A stretch of DNA of 9,191 bases. Source: Comamonadaceae bacterium. Its GTDB lineage: Bacteria; Pseudomonadota; Gammaproteobacteria; Burkholderiales; Burkholderiaceae_C. The translations under genes were made by a program, and so were the position numbers. The notes below the pieces were generated by a model, which saw only the letters and a list, made by a program, of their open reading frames with translations, was not told the DNA's origin and searched no databases. Below are positions 1 through 7,320 of this stretch, piece by piece. The stretch covers positions 1 to 9,191 of the forward strand of contig JAAFHN010000080.1 in the NCBI GenBank assembly GCA_013298415.1, read 5' to 3'. Each line of letters starts with the position of its first letter. The first letter of the stretch is position 1.

Positions 1-1
1 A

Positions 2-673
2 GGCGCTCAAGCGTTGCGAATCCAAACGCCAGGCGGTGAGCTGCGGGCAAATCTGCGCATGCCTGGCGCGCACAACGCCACGAATGCCTTGGCTGCTGCG
101 GCCTGTGCGTTTTGTGCGGGCGTTCCCCTTGCAGCAATTGAAAAGGGGCTGAACGAGTTTGTTGCCGTCACAGGCCGCTCGCGTTGGGTTCCGCTTGCTG
201 GCGCATTGGCCCCGCTCAACTTGATTGACGACAGCTACAACGCAAACCCAGATTCCGTGCGCGCAGCGATCGATGTGCTGGCGAGCCTGCCCGAGCCGCG
301 AATTTTGGTGCTGGGCGACATGGGCGAGGTGGGCGATCAGGGGCCCGCCTTTCACGAAGAGGTGGGAGCCTACGCGGCCAGTCGGGGGATCCAACAGCTT
401 TGGAGTTGCGGCCCGCTCGCTCGGCACTCTGCGCTTGCGTTTTCCGGTAGTGGTGGTGCGCTCAAACGCGAATTTGGCGACGCCTCAGCGCTCGCAGCTG
501 CGCTGCCTGAGCATCTGCCGCAGCAGGGCAGCGTGCTCGTGAAAGGCTCGCGCTTCATGAAGATGGAGCGCGTGGTGCAGGCCATCGAAGCCCTAGATCA
601 AGCAGCGCTCGACCCCGAGCGGACTGCACAGACGGCGCGCAAGCCGCAGAAAGAAACATCACATGCTGCTTAG
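2..673 (+). CDS. murF: UDP-N-acetylmuramoyl-tripeptide--D-alanyl-D-alanine ligase (MurF), 5' truncated by window edge
   Basis: Cytoplasmic Mur ligase that joins D-Ala-D-Ala to the UDP-MurNAc-tripeptide, the last soluble step of the peptidoglycan precursor. Only the last 223 residues are in the window; the frame is open at base 2, so roughly the first half, including the ATP-binding P-loop, lies upstream. Visible are the end of the central domain (GAHNATNALAAAA, bases about 68-106) and the start of the C-terminal domain with the MurF signature DDSYNANP (227-250). After these come ILVLGDMGEVGDQGPAFHEE and VLVKGSRFMKMERVV, both typical of MurF C-terminal domains. A TTG at base 14 is inside the protein and is not a real start. 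The stop is TAG at 671-673, and the last 11 bases overlap the start of mraY. The tail after the conserved core, about 30 residues, is Ala/Gln/Thr-rich and unremarkable. Identification is from motifs and from position directly before mraY. Confidence 0.96.
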   Translation, partial: GAQALRIQTPGGELRANLRMPGAHNATNALAAAACAFCAGVPLAAIEKGLNEFVAVTGRSRWVPLAGALAPLNLIDDSYNANPDSVRAAIDVLASLPEPRILVLGDMGEVGDQGPAFHEEVGAYAASRGIQQLWSCGPLARHSALAFSGSGGALKREFGDASALAAALPEHLPQQGSVLVKGSRFMKMERVVQAIEALDQAALDPERTAQTARKPQKETSHAA

Positions 674-1841
674 CTTGGCCCTTTGGTTGCAGTCTCTCGG
701 GCCAGAGTTTGGCTTCTTGCGCGTGTTTCAGTACATCACCTTTCGGGCGGTGATGGCTGCGCTCACGGCGCTCTTGATTGGCCTGGTCGCCGGGCCGTTT
801 GTGATTGCAAAACTCACATCGCTCAAGATCGGCCAGCCCGTGCGCGCCTACGGCGTGCAAGCGCACCTGAGCAAATCGGGCACGCCTACGATGGGTGGTG
901 TGCTGGTGCTGCTGGCCATTGGCGCTTCCACGATTTTGTGGTTCGATCTCACGAACCGGTTTGTGTGGATCGTGCTCATCGTGACATTCGGCTTCGGTGC
1001 AGTGGGCTGGGCAGACGATTGGCGCAAAGTGGTGAACAAAGATCCAGAAGGCATGCGCAGCCGCGAGAAGTTTTTCTGGCAGTCATTGATCGGTCTCACC
1101 GCCGCGCTGTACTTGGTGTTCAGCATCTCAGAGAGCTCAAACGCCAAGGTGCTGGAGCTCTTCATCCGCTGGGTCAGCTCGGGATTCGACGTGAACCTGC
1201 CGCCAAAGGCAGGTTTGCTTGTCCCGTTCTTTAAAGAGGTGAGCTACCCCTTGGGCGTGCTCGGCTTCGTGCTGCTCACCTATGTGGTGATCGTGGGAAC
1301 GAGCAATGCGGTGAACTTCACCGACGGTTTGGATGGCCTGGCCATCATGCCGGTCGTGATGGTGGGCTCGGCGCTGGGTGTATTTGCCTATGTGAGCGGC
1401 AGCGCCGTCTTCTCGAAGTACTTGCTCTTTCCGCACATTCCCGGCACGGGCGAGCTGCTCATCTTTTGCGCTGCCATCGCCGGGGCGGGCCTGGCGTTTT
1501 TGTGGTTCAACGCGCACCCCGCGCAGGTGTTCATGGGCGACGTGGGTGCGCTGGCGCTCGGCGCGGCGCTCGGCACGGTAGCCGTGATCGTGCGCCAAGA
1601 AGTGGTGCTGGCCATCATGGGCGGCATCTTCGTCGCGGAGTTGCTGTCGGTCGTGATGCAAGTCACCTGGTTCAAGTACACCCGCCGCCGCTACGGCGAA
1701 GGCCGCAGGCTTTTCCGCATGGCACCGCTGCATCACCATTTCGAGAAAGCGGGCTGGAAAGAAACGCAGGTGGTGGTGCGCTTTTGGATCATCACCATGC
1801 TCTTGTGCCTGGTCGGCCTGTCCACCTTGAAGCTGAGGTAG
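663..1841 (+). CDS. mraY: Phospho-N-acetylmuramoyl-pentapeptide-transferase (MraY, lipid I synthase)
   Basis: Integral membrane enzyme that moves phospho-MurNAc-pentapeptide from UDP to undecaprenyl phosphate, giving lipid I. It has 392 residues, somewhat longer than the usual 360 or so, and many hydrophobic segments, starting around residues 22-45. The family motifs are present in order: SKSGTPTMGG near residue 78; the Asp pair D118-D119 in WADDWRK; NAVNFTDGLDGLA from N215 with D221 and D224; FMGDVGALALG with D293; and PLHHHFE at 355-361. The Asp residues and the HHH loop are the known Mg2+ and nucleotide-binding elements of this family. The start ATG at 663 lies inside murF, giving an 11-base overlap in another frame. 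It is preceded by a weak purine-rich stretch (about 648-656), so initiation probably relies on ribosomes finishing murF. The stop TAG is at 1839-1841. Confidence 0.98.
   Translation: MLLSLALWLQSLGPEFGFLRVFQYITFRAVMAALTALLIGLVAGPFVIAKLTSLKIGQPVRAYGVQAHLSKSGTPTMGGVLVLLAIGASTILWFDLTNRFVWIVLIVTFGFGAVGWADDWRKVVNKDPEGMRSREKFFWQSLIGLTAALYLVFSISESSNAKVLELFIRWVSSGFDVNLPPKAGLLVPFFKEVSYPLGVLGFVLLTYVVIVGTSNAVNFTDGLDGLAIMPVVMVGSALGVFAYVSGSAVFSKYLLFPHIPGTGELLIFCAAIAGAGLAFLWFNAHPAQVFMGDVGALALGAALGTVAVIVRQEVVLAIMGGIFVAELLSVVMQVTWFKYTRRRYGEGRRLFRMAPLHHHFEKAGWKETQVVVRFWIITMLLCLVGLSTLKLR
1835..1838 (+). promoter_or_regulatory. Ribosome binding site for murD (decides TTG start)
   Basis: GAGG lies five bases before the TTG at 1844 and sits within the last codons of mraY. 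It supports the TTG as the murD start even though the murD frame stays open far upstream, and no ATG is in frame near the protein's conserved N-terminus. Confidence 0.6.
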
Positions 1842-1843
1842 CG

Positions 1844-3469
1844 TTGAGCGATCAAGCCACTTTGCATGCGGAGCTGCCGTTCGCGGGTCAGCACGCCATC
1901 GTGATGGGTCTTGGCTTTTCTGGCCTCGCCATGGCGCGCTGGTGCGCGTACTGGGGTGCTCGGGTGACGGTGATCGACACACGAGCCCAGCCGCCCGAGC
2001 TCGCTTCGCTGGCGCGCCTGCTGCCACAGGCCGAGTTCCAGCAAGTTGAATTTTCCACTGGCCAATCGAATGGGGTTGAGGTTTGGCTTGGCCAGCGTTC
2101 GGGTGAAAACGGACTTCGCCCGTCGATGCTGTTACTAAGCCCAGGCCTTTCGCCGAGTCAAACCGAGCCCCTATCGCAAGCCATGCAAGCCTACGGCGCT
2201 TGGGTGGCGGGTGAGGTCAGCCTCTTCGAGCACGCGCTGGCGCAGCTAGAACGTTCCCAAGCCTACAAACCCCAATTGATCGGTGTGACGGGCACCAACG
2301 GCAAAACCACCGTAACCATGCTCTGCGCCCACTTGCTCAAGCGCTGTGGCCGCGCTGCTGTGGCTGCTGGCAATGTGGGTGACTGCATGCTCGATGTGCT
2401 GCGCGAGCGAGTATTGGCAAATGCGCTGCCGCAAGTGTGGGTGTTGGAGTTGTCGAGTTTTCAGCTCCATGGCAATGCAGTGCGCTTGGATGCGGCGACA
2501 GTCTTGAACCTGAGCGAGGACCACCTGGATTGGCACGGCGACATGGCCAGCTACGCAGCTGCGAAGTCGCGCATCTTCGATCGCGCAGGCCTTGCCTTGT
2601 TCAACCGCGACGACGCGGCAGTGGCCGCCATGCTTGCACCCAGCCCGAAGTCAAACGACCGACGGATCAGAGTACCGGAAAACAAGCTTGCAGCCTTGCC
2701 CAAACAGAGCTTTTCCGCCACCCTGCCTCAGCGCGCTGGCGATTGGGGGCTGGAGCAGGTCAATGGCATGACCTGGCTCGTTCGCGCTCAAGCGGCCGAA
2801 GACGCGCCGCGCCGCCGCAAGTCGGGCGCTGTGGAAGAGCTGTCGATGCAGCGCCTGATGCCTGCGGATGCGCTGCGCATTCGCGGCCAGCACAACGCGC
2901 TCAACGCCCTGGCAGCGCTGGCGCTGTGCCACGCTCTTCAAATGCCTCTCGCTCAAATGCTTTACGGCCTGCGTGAGTACGCGGGCGAGCCTCATCGCTG
3001 TGTGAGCGTTGGCGTTCACGAGGGTGTGGAGTACATCAACGACAGCAAAGGCACCAATGTGGGTGCCGCGCTTGCTGCGATCCAGAGTGTGGGTGAAGAC
3101 AAGGCTGTTGGGGCGCAGCAGCGCTTGGTGGTGATCCTGGGTGGCGTGGGCAAAGGCCAGCATTTCGGCCCGCTGGCCCCGGCGCTTTTGCGCTACGGGA
3201 AGGCCATCGTGCTGATGGGGGCAGACGCCGCCGCACTGTACGAGCAAGTGGTGCAGGTGCAAGGTGCTGAGCAATCCACGCCCGCTGTGAATGCAAGCAG
3301 CATGAGCGAGGCCGTGCGCCGCGCCCATGCGCTTGCCGCGCCAGGAGACGCCGTGCTGCTTTCGCCCGCGTGCGCGAGTTTTGACATGTTCAAGGGCTAT
3401 GCAGACCGAGGTGACCAGTTCGCTGCGGCCTTCACCGCGCTGGCTGAGGGCCACTCGGAGCCTGCATGA
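1844..3469 (+). CDS. murD: UDP-N-acetylmuramoylalanine--D-glutamate ligase (MurD)
   Basis: Cytoplasmic Mur ligase that adds D-Glu to UDP-MurNAc-L-Ala using ATP. I start it at TTG 1844 (MSDQATLHAEL), two bases after mraY, because of the GAGG upstream and because the conserved nucleotide-fold start IVMGLGFSGLAMARW follows at about residue 19. That gives 541 residues, against 438 in E. coli. The P-loop is GTNGKTT (150-156). NLSEDHLDWH begins at N222 and carries H227; K241 in AAAKSRIF matches the lysine that is carbamylated in Mur ligases. RIRGQHNALNALAALAL closes the central domain. The C-terminal domain has NDSKGTN (D400-K402) and SPACASFDMFKGYADRG (from S507). The extra length lies mainly between the central motifs (about residues 265-345), with smaller additions near 70-90 and 415-425. 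The loop GGVGKGQHF has Val435 where E. coli has Asp (GGDGKSADF). The TGA stop overlaps the ftsW ATG. Confidence 0.96.
   Translation: MSDQATLHAELPFAGQHAIVMGLGFSGLAMARWCAYWGARVTVIDTRAQPPELASLARLLPQAEFQQVEFSTGQSNGVEVWLGQRSGENGLRPSMLLLSPGLSPSQTEPLSQAMQAYGAWVAGEVSLFEHALAQLERSQAYKPQLIGVTGTNGKTTVTMLCAHLLKRCGRAAVAAGNVGDCMLDVLRERVLANALPQVWVLELSSFQLHGNAVRLDAATVLNLSEDHLDWHGDMASYAAAKSRIFDRAGLALFNRDDAAVAAMLAPSPKSNDRRIRVPENKLAALPKQSFSATLPQRAGDWGLEQVNGMTWLVRAQAAEDAPRRRKSGAVEELSMQRLMPADALRIRGQHNALNALAALALCHALQMPLAQMLYGLREYAGEPHRCVSVGVHEGVEYINDSKGTNVGAALAAIQSVGEDKAVGAQQRLVVILGGVGKGQHFGPLAPALLRYGKAIVLMGADAAALYEQVVQVQGAEQSTPAVNASSMSEAVRRAHALAAPGDAVLLSPACASFDMFKGYADRGDQFAAAFTALAEGHSEPA
3457..3460 (+). promoter_or_regulatory. 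Ribosome binding site for ftsW
   Basis: GGAG, five bases before the ATG at 3466, lies inside the end of murD. It supports the ATG that overlaps the murD stop (ATGA) as the true start. Confidence 0.6.
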
Positions 3470-4755
3470 GTGCTGACTTGGTTTCCGGCGGTTGGATGGC
3501 TTCGCTGAAGCGCTGGGCGCAGGGCTTGGCGAGCGGTTCGGCCGCGCGCCCGGCCAGCGTCGACGACCTGCCTGTGCGCCTGGGCGAGCAGCAGTTCCGC
3601 GTGTCTGCCAGCGGCATGTCTCGCACGGGCTTCGATCAGGCCTTGTTTTGGGTGGCTTTTGGCATCGTGGCTTGGGGCCTGGTGATGGTGTACTCGGCTT
3701 CGATTGCCCTGCCCGACAACCCTCGCTTTGCGCGCTACAGCCACACGCATTTTTTGTCGCGCCATTTGGCTTTCATCGCAGTGGCGTCAGTCGTGGGCTT
3801 GCTGGCCTATCAAGTGCGCATGGACACCTGGGAGCGCTGGGCGCCGATGCTCTTTGTAGCATCACTCGTGCTCTTGATCCTCGTGCTCATTCCGGGCATC
3901 GGCAAAGTGGTGTACGGCGCGCGGCGCTGGATTTCACTGGGGCCGATCAGTTTTCAGCCCAGCGAACTGGCCAAGTTCGCCATCCTTTTGTACGCTGCCA
4001 ATTACATGGTGCGCAAGCTCGATGTGAAAGAGAGTTTCGTGAAATCGGTGCTGCCCATGGTGCTTGCGGTTGGCGTGGTGGGCTTGCTGCTGCTGGCAGA
4101 GCCTGACATGGGCGCCTTCATGGTGATTGCCGTGATCGCCATGGGCATCTTGTTCCTTGGCGGCGTGAACATGCGCGAAGTGATGCTCATCCTTGTGGTG
4201 ATGATCACCGCATTTGTGCTGATGATCTTGCTGAGCGAGTGGCGGCGCGAGCGCATCTTTGCCTACCTCGATCCATGGGATCCGAAACACGCGCTCGGCA
4301 AGGGCTATCAGCTCACGCAGGCTTTGATTGCCTTCGGCCGAGGTGAAATCTTCGGTGTGGGCTTGGGTGGATCGATTGAAAAGCTGCACTGGTTGCCGGA
4401 GGCGCATACCGATTTTTTGCTGGCTGTGATCGGCGAAGAGTTTGGCCTGGTTGGCGTGCTCACGTTGATGATTTGCTTCGTGTGGATGGTGCGGCGCATC
4501 ATGCTGATCGGCAGGCAAGCCATCTTGATGGAGCGTTTGTTCTCTGGTTTGGTGGCGCAGGGCATCGGGCTGTGGATCGCGTTCCAAGCTTTCATCAACA
4601 TGGGCGTGAACTTGGGCGCGCTGCCCACCAAGGGCCTCACCTTGCCGCTCATGAGCTACGGTGGATCGGCCATTTTGCTGAATTTCATTTCGCTTGCCGT
4701 GGTGTTGCGAGTGGACGCGGAAAACCGCGCACTGATGCAGGGGGGGCGCGTGTGA
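3466..4755 (+). CDS. ftsW: Septal peptidoglycan glycosyltransferase FtsW (SEDS family)
   Basis: Polytopic inner-membrane enzyme of the SEDS family that polymerises lipid II into septal glycan strands, working with the transpeptidase FtsI (PBP3). It has 429 residues. A cytoplasmic N-terminus of about 57 residues is followed by roughly ten hydrophobic segments, near 58-80, 98-115, 126-143, 170-182, 196-212, 214-233, 238-257, 318-343, 358-382 and 397-414. Family motifs are MVYSASI after the first segment, GARRWISLGPISFQPSELAK (151-170), AEPDMG (211-216), a large periplasmic loop with GRGEIFGVGLGGS (291-303), HTDF with D316, and NLGALPTKGLTLPLMSYGGS (382-401). D316 aligns with the catalytic Asp established for SEDS enzymes (Asp297 of E. 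coli FtsW). Placement between murD and murG separates it from RodA, which is usually encoded with mrdA/mreBCD. The gene overlaps murD by four bases (ATGA) and murG by four (GTGA), and its last codons contain a seven-G run. Confidence 0.97.
   Translation: MSADLVSGGWMASLKRWAQGLASGSAARPASVDDLPVRLGEQQFRVSASGMSRTGFDQALFWVAFGIVAWGLVMVYSASIALPDNPRFARYSHTHFLSRHLAFIAVASVVGLLAYQVRMDTWERWAPMLFVASLVLLILVLIPGIGKVVYGARRWISLGPISFQPSELAKFAILLYAANYMVRKLDVKESFVKSVLPMVLAVGVVGLLLLAEPDMGAFMVIAVIAMGILFLGGVNMREVMLILVVMITAFVLMILLSEWRRERIFAYLDPWDPKHALGKGYQLTQALIAFGRGEIFGVGLGGSIEKLHWLPEAHTDFLLAVIGEEFGLVGVLTLMICFVWMVRRIMLIGRQAILMERLFSGLVAQGIGLWIAFQAFINMGVNLGALPTKGLTLPLMSYGGSAILLNFISLAVVLRVDAENRALMQGGRV
4739..4746 (+). 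promoter_or_regulatory. Ribosome binding site for murG, within a seven-G run
   Basis: An A followed by seven G lies at the end of ftsW, five bases before the GTG at 4752 and 20 before the ATG at 4767. The spacing favours the GTG as the murG start. The run (4740-4746) fits the all-G form of an X XXY YYZ slip site in the ftsW frame, which is described under findings. Confidence 0.55.
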
Positions 4756-5876
4756 CTCAGCCCAACATGCGTGTTTTGGTGATGGCGGCGGGCACTGGGG
4801 GGCACGTGATTCCGGGCCTGGCCATTGCACGCGAGCTGCGTGAACGGGGGCACACCCTCAGTTGGCTTGGCACGCCCTCGGGCATGGAAAACAAGCTTGT
4901 GCCGGCGGAGCACATTGAGCTTCACCGCACTTCGTTCGATGGCTTGCGTGGCAAGGGCTTCATGGGTGCGTTCCTGGGGGGCTGGCAGCTTTTGCGGGCG
5001 TTTGCGCAGTCCCTCAGCTTGATTCGCAAGGCCAAAGTGGATGTGGTCTTGGGCATGGGCGGCTACGTGTGTTTCCCGGGCGGTATTGCCGCAGCAGCTT
5101 TGGGCAAACCGCTCGTGCTCGTGAACGCCGATGCCGGGCTCTTGCTGTCCAACAAGGCCCTGCTGCCTTTTGCGGATGCGATCACCTTCGGTTTTGATTC
5201 GGTTGACGCCAGAGCCGTGAAAAACGCGGTGCTCACGGGCAACCCCGTGCGTGCATCTATTCGAGCTGTTTCTGCGCCAGAGTTGCGCTTTGCTGGCCGA
5301 TCTGGCTCGCTCAAGCTTCTGGTATTGGGCGGCAGCTCGGGCGCAAAATTTCTCAACGAAACGGTGCCGCAGGCGCTTGCACTCATGCCTGAGTCAGAGC
5401 GCCCGCAACTCGTGCATCAAACGGGTGCCGCGCACATTGCGGCCGTGCAAGCCAACTACGCCGCTTTGGGCCTCAAAGCGGACTTGCGTGCCTTCATTGA
5501 CGACATGGCTCATGAACTTGCCAACTGCGATGCGGTGCTGTGCCGCGCTGGCGCAATCACCATCAGCGAGCTGTGCGCGGCCGGCGTTGCCAGCGTTTTG
5601 GTGCCACTTGTCGTGAGCACCACCAGCCACCAGGCGCGCAATGCGGAATGCTTGGCAGGCCAAGGTGCGGCCCAACACTTGCCGCAGGCCGGCTTGGATG
5701 CCTCAAGCTTGGCAAACGTGTTGCGTGGCTTGCAGCGCCCGGCTCTTTTGCAAATGGCCCAGGCAGCGAAATCACTTGACCGCGCAGGCGCCACACAAAC
5801 GATTGCCGATCTTTGCGAGACCTTGCATGCGGCAACACATGGACGGGCGCCAAGTCTCGGAGGGCGGGCCTCGTGA
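4752..5876 (+). CDS. murG: UDP-GlcNAc:lipid I GlcNAc transferase (MurG, lipid II synthase)
   Basis: Peripheral GT-B (family GT28) glycosyltransferase on the cytoplasmic face of the membrane; it adds GlcNAc to lipid I to make lipid II. From GTG 4752 it has 374 residues. The start was chosen for the GTGA overlap with ftsW and the G-rich binding site five bases upstream; ATG 4767 would only remove five residues. The first glycine loop is GTGGH (14-18), then FDGLRGKGF, and GMGGYV (101-106). The C-terminal lobe has GNPVRASI, GGSSGA (193-198) and CRAGAITISELCAAG with E273, which matches the UDP-GlcNAc-contacting Glu of E. coli. Two motifs differ from E. coli MurG. HEQN is replaced by VNAD (124-127). 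The HKDRQQ-type stretch is replaced by VVSTTSHQARNA, which keeps Gln and Asn. The overall fold signature is intact, so I read this as a lineage variant that works. The TGA stop overlaps the murC GTG. Confidence 0.95.
   Translation: MTQPNMRVLVMAAGTGGHVIPGLAIARELRERGHTLSWLGTPSGMENKLVPAEHIELHRTSFDGLRGKGFMGAFLGGWQLLRAFAQSLSLIRKAKVDVVLGMGGYVCFPGGIAAAALGKPLVLVNADAGLLLSNKALLPFADAITFGFDSVDARAVKNAVLTGNPVRASIRAVSAPELRFAGRSGSLKLLVLGGSSGAKFLNETVPQALALMPESERPQLVHQTGAAHIAAVQANYAALGLKADLRAFIDDMAHELANCDAVLCRAGAITISELCAAGVASVLVPLVVSTTSHQARNAECLAGQGAAQHLPQAGLDASSLANVLRGLQRPALLQMAQAAKSLDRAGATQTIADLCETLHAATHGRAPSLGGRAS
5859..5863 (+). promoter_or_regulatory. Ribosome binding site for murC (decides GTG start)
   Basis: GGAGG lies nine bases before the GTG at 5873, inside the end of murG. 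The murC frame is open further upstream, to an ATG at 5813, but that start would add 20 residues ahead of the usual KHAVRHIHFVGIGG beginning and has no comparable site. Confidence 0.6.
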
Positions 5877-7315
5877 AGCACGCCGTTAGACACATCCACT
5901 TCGTTGGCATTGGTGGCGCAGGCATGAGCGGCATTGCCGAAGTACTGCACTTCGAGGGCTACAAAGTTTCGGGCTCCGATGCCCAAGAAAGCCAGACTCT
6001 GGCACGGCTTCGCGGCCTGGGAATCTCCACATTTGTCGGGCACGCGGCTGAGCATCTGACTGATGCGCAGGTGGTCGTGATTTCGTCTGCGATTGGCCCC
6101 ACCAATGCGGAGGTGCTGGCCGCGCGAGCCGCGCGTATTCCTGTGGTGCCACGCGCTGTGATGCTGGCCGAACTGATGCGTTTTCGCCACGGCATCGCCA
6201 TTGCCGGCACGCACGGCAAAACGACCACCACAAGCCTGGTGGCGAGCATCTTGGCGCAAGCTGGGCTCGACCCGACTTTCGTGATCGGCGGCAAGCTCAC
6301 CAGTGCGGGTGTGAACGCGAAACTTGGAAGCGGCAAGCACATCGTGGTGGAGGCAGACGAGTCGGATGGCTCTTTCCTGAACCTCACGCCGCTGCAGGCC
6401 ATCGTGACCAACATCGACGAAGACCACATGGCCACCTACGGCCATGACCGCAGTCGCCTCGACCAAGCCTTCATCGACTTTTTGCACCGCATGCCTTTCT
6501 ATGGCCAGGCCGTGATGTGTGCAGACGATCCCGGCGTGCAGGCTGTGCTCGCGCGGGTGCAACGGCCCGTGCTCACTTACGGGCTGTCTGAGCGGGTGGA
6601 TTTGCGCGCAAACCAGCTGCGCGCGGATGCGAACGGCATGCACTTTCAGGTCAGCCAGGCGGGTGCTGCGCCCTGGTCAGTTCAGCTTCGACTTGCAGGT
6701 GAGCACAACGTGCGTAATGCGCTGGCTGCCATCGGCATCGCGCTTGGGCTGGGCATCGAGATTGCGGCGATTCAAGCGGCACTACGTGAGTTCAAGGGTG
6801 TGGGCCGCCGATTCGAGCAGGCGGGCCATCTGCACCTACCTGGCGGCGGCACTGCCCGGGTGATCGACGACTACGGCCACCACCCCACCGAGCTGGCGGC
6901 GGTGATCGCGGCGGCGCGCGGTGCCTATCCCGCACAGCGCATCGTGCTCGCTTTTCAGCCACACCGCTACAGCCGTACGCGGGATTGTTTTGATGACTTC
7001 GTAGCGGTGCTCGGCCAGGCTGACGCCCTGCTATTGACCGAGGTGTATGCCGCGGGTGAAGCGGAAATCCCCGGAGCGGACGGTCGCAGCTTAAGCCAGG
7101 CAGTGCAAAGTGCCAGCAAGCGCGAGGTGCACTTCGTCGCAAGCGTTGGTGACTTGCCGAGCGCAATTCTGTCGGCCGTGCGTGAGGGCGATGTGGTGCT
7201 GTGCATGGGCGCGGGGTCCATCGGTCAGGTGGCCGCCCAAGTCGTTGCCCAAACCCCGCTGGCTAACGGTTTAAAAAGCATAGCAACAAATGCAATAAAT
7301 ACTAGGACAGAGTGA
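5873..7315 (+). CDS. murC: UDP-N-acetylmuramate--L-alanine ligase (MurC)
   Basis: Cytoplasmic Mur ligase that attaches L-Ala to UDP-MurNAc, the first stem-peptide step. From GTG 5873 it has 480 residues (E. coli 491). The start fits the family N-terminus, since HIHFVGIGGAGMSG begins only a few residues in, with GIGGAGM at 12-18. The P-loop is GTHGKTTTTSL (G112-T118). EADESDGSFL follows, then NIDEDHMATYGHD with H185. The linker to the last domain is GVGRRFEQ, and the C-terminal domain carries the MurC signature DDYGHHP (332-338), FQPHRYSRTRD and MGAGSIGQVA. The final 14 codons (7271-7312) differ from the rest: they use TTA, ATA twice, AAT twice, ACA twice and AGG, with 13 G/C in 42 bases by my count, and code a tail with no family motif. 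That tail runs straight into the ddl start. The gene overlaps murG and ddl by four bases each (GTGA). Confidence 0.97.
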   Translation: MKHAVRHIHFVGIGGAGMSGIAEVLHFEGYKVSGSDAQESQTLARLRGLGISTFVGHAAEHLTDAQVVVISSAIGPTNAEVLAARAARIPVVPRAVMLAELMRFRHGIAIAGTHGKTTTTSLVASILAQAGLDPTFVIGGKLTSAGVNAKLGSGKHIVVEADESDGSFLNLTPLQAIVTNIDEDHMATYGHDRSRLDQAFIDFLHRMPFYGQAVMCADDPGVQAVLARVQRPVLTYGLSERVDLRANQLRADANGMHFQVSQAGAAPWSVQLRLAGEHNVRNALAAIGIALGLGIEIAAIQAALREFKGVGRRFEQAGHLHLPGGGTARVIDDYGHHPTELAAVIAAARGAYPAQRIVLAFQPHRYSRTRDCFDDFVAVLGQADALLLTEVYAAGEAEIPGADGRSLSQAVQSASKREVHFVASVGDLPSAILSAVREGDVVLCMGAGSIGQVAAQVVAQTPLANGLKSIATNAINTRTE

Positions 7316-7320
7316 TAAAA
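7271..7320 (+). other. AT-rich patch at the murC/ddl junction
   Basis: In a window that is otherwise strongly GC-rich, this stretch is about one third G/C. It codes the last MurC residues and the ddl start. It contains a short inverted repeat (GCAT at 7278-7281, ATGC at 7290-7293, eight bases apart). There are also weak promoter-like hexamers: TTTAAA at 7270-7275 and AATAAA at 7294-7299, 18 bases apart and each matching four of six consensus bases. It could be the remnant of a short intergenic repeat, a weak internal promoter, or both. The composition shift is seen directly; either function is a guess. Confidence 0.4.
7304..7307 (+). promoter_or_regulatory. Possible ribosome binding site for ddl
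   Basis: AGGA lies four bases before the GTG at 7312 and thirteen before the in-frame ATG at 7321. Neither spacing is ideal; the GTG is slightly favoured because it repeats the GTGA overlap seen at the two preceding junctions. Confidence 0.4.

Noticed and set aside
683..1234. Second forward open frame inside mraY, with similar ones inside ftsW (3492-4106) and murD (2437-2976)
   Set aside because: These are out-of-frame shadows of high-GC genes; their composition is biased and nothing resembles a known protein.
1466..1843. Upstream extension of the murD frame into mraY
   Set aside because: The extra 126 codons lie wholly within mraY in another frame, give an Arg/His/Gly-rich peptide with no domain, and precede a normal MurD N-terminus with its own binding site.
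5813..5872. ATG at 5813 as an upstream murC start
   Set aside because: It would add 20 residues with no family similarity inside murG; the GTG at 5873 has GGAGG at good spacing and gives the usual MurC N-terminus.
5510..6643. Long antisense open frame (377 codons) over murG/murC, and similar ones at 1137-2027, 3934-4830 and 2651-3454
   Set aside because: They lie opposite well-identified essential genes, are rich in His, Arg, Ala and Gln as expected from reading GC-biased codons backwards, and show no recognisable motif or binding site.
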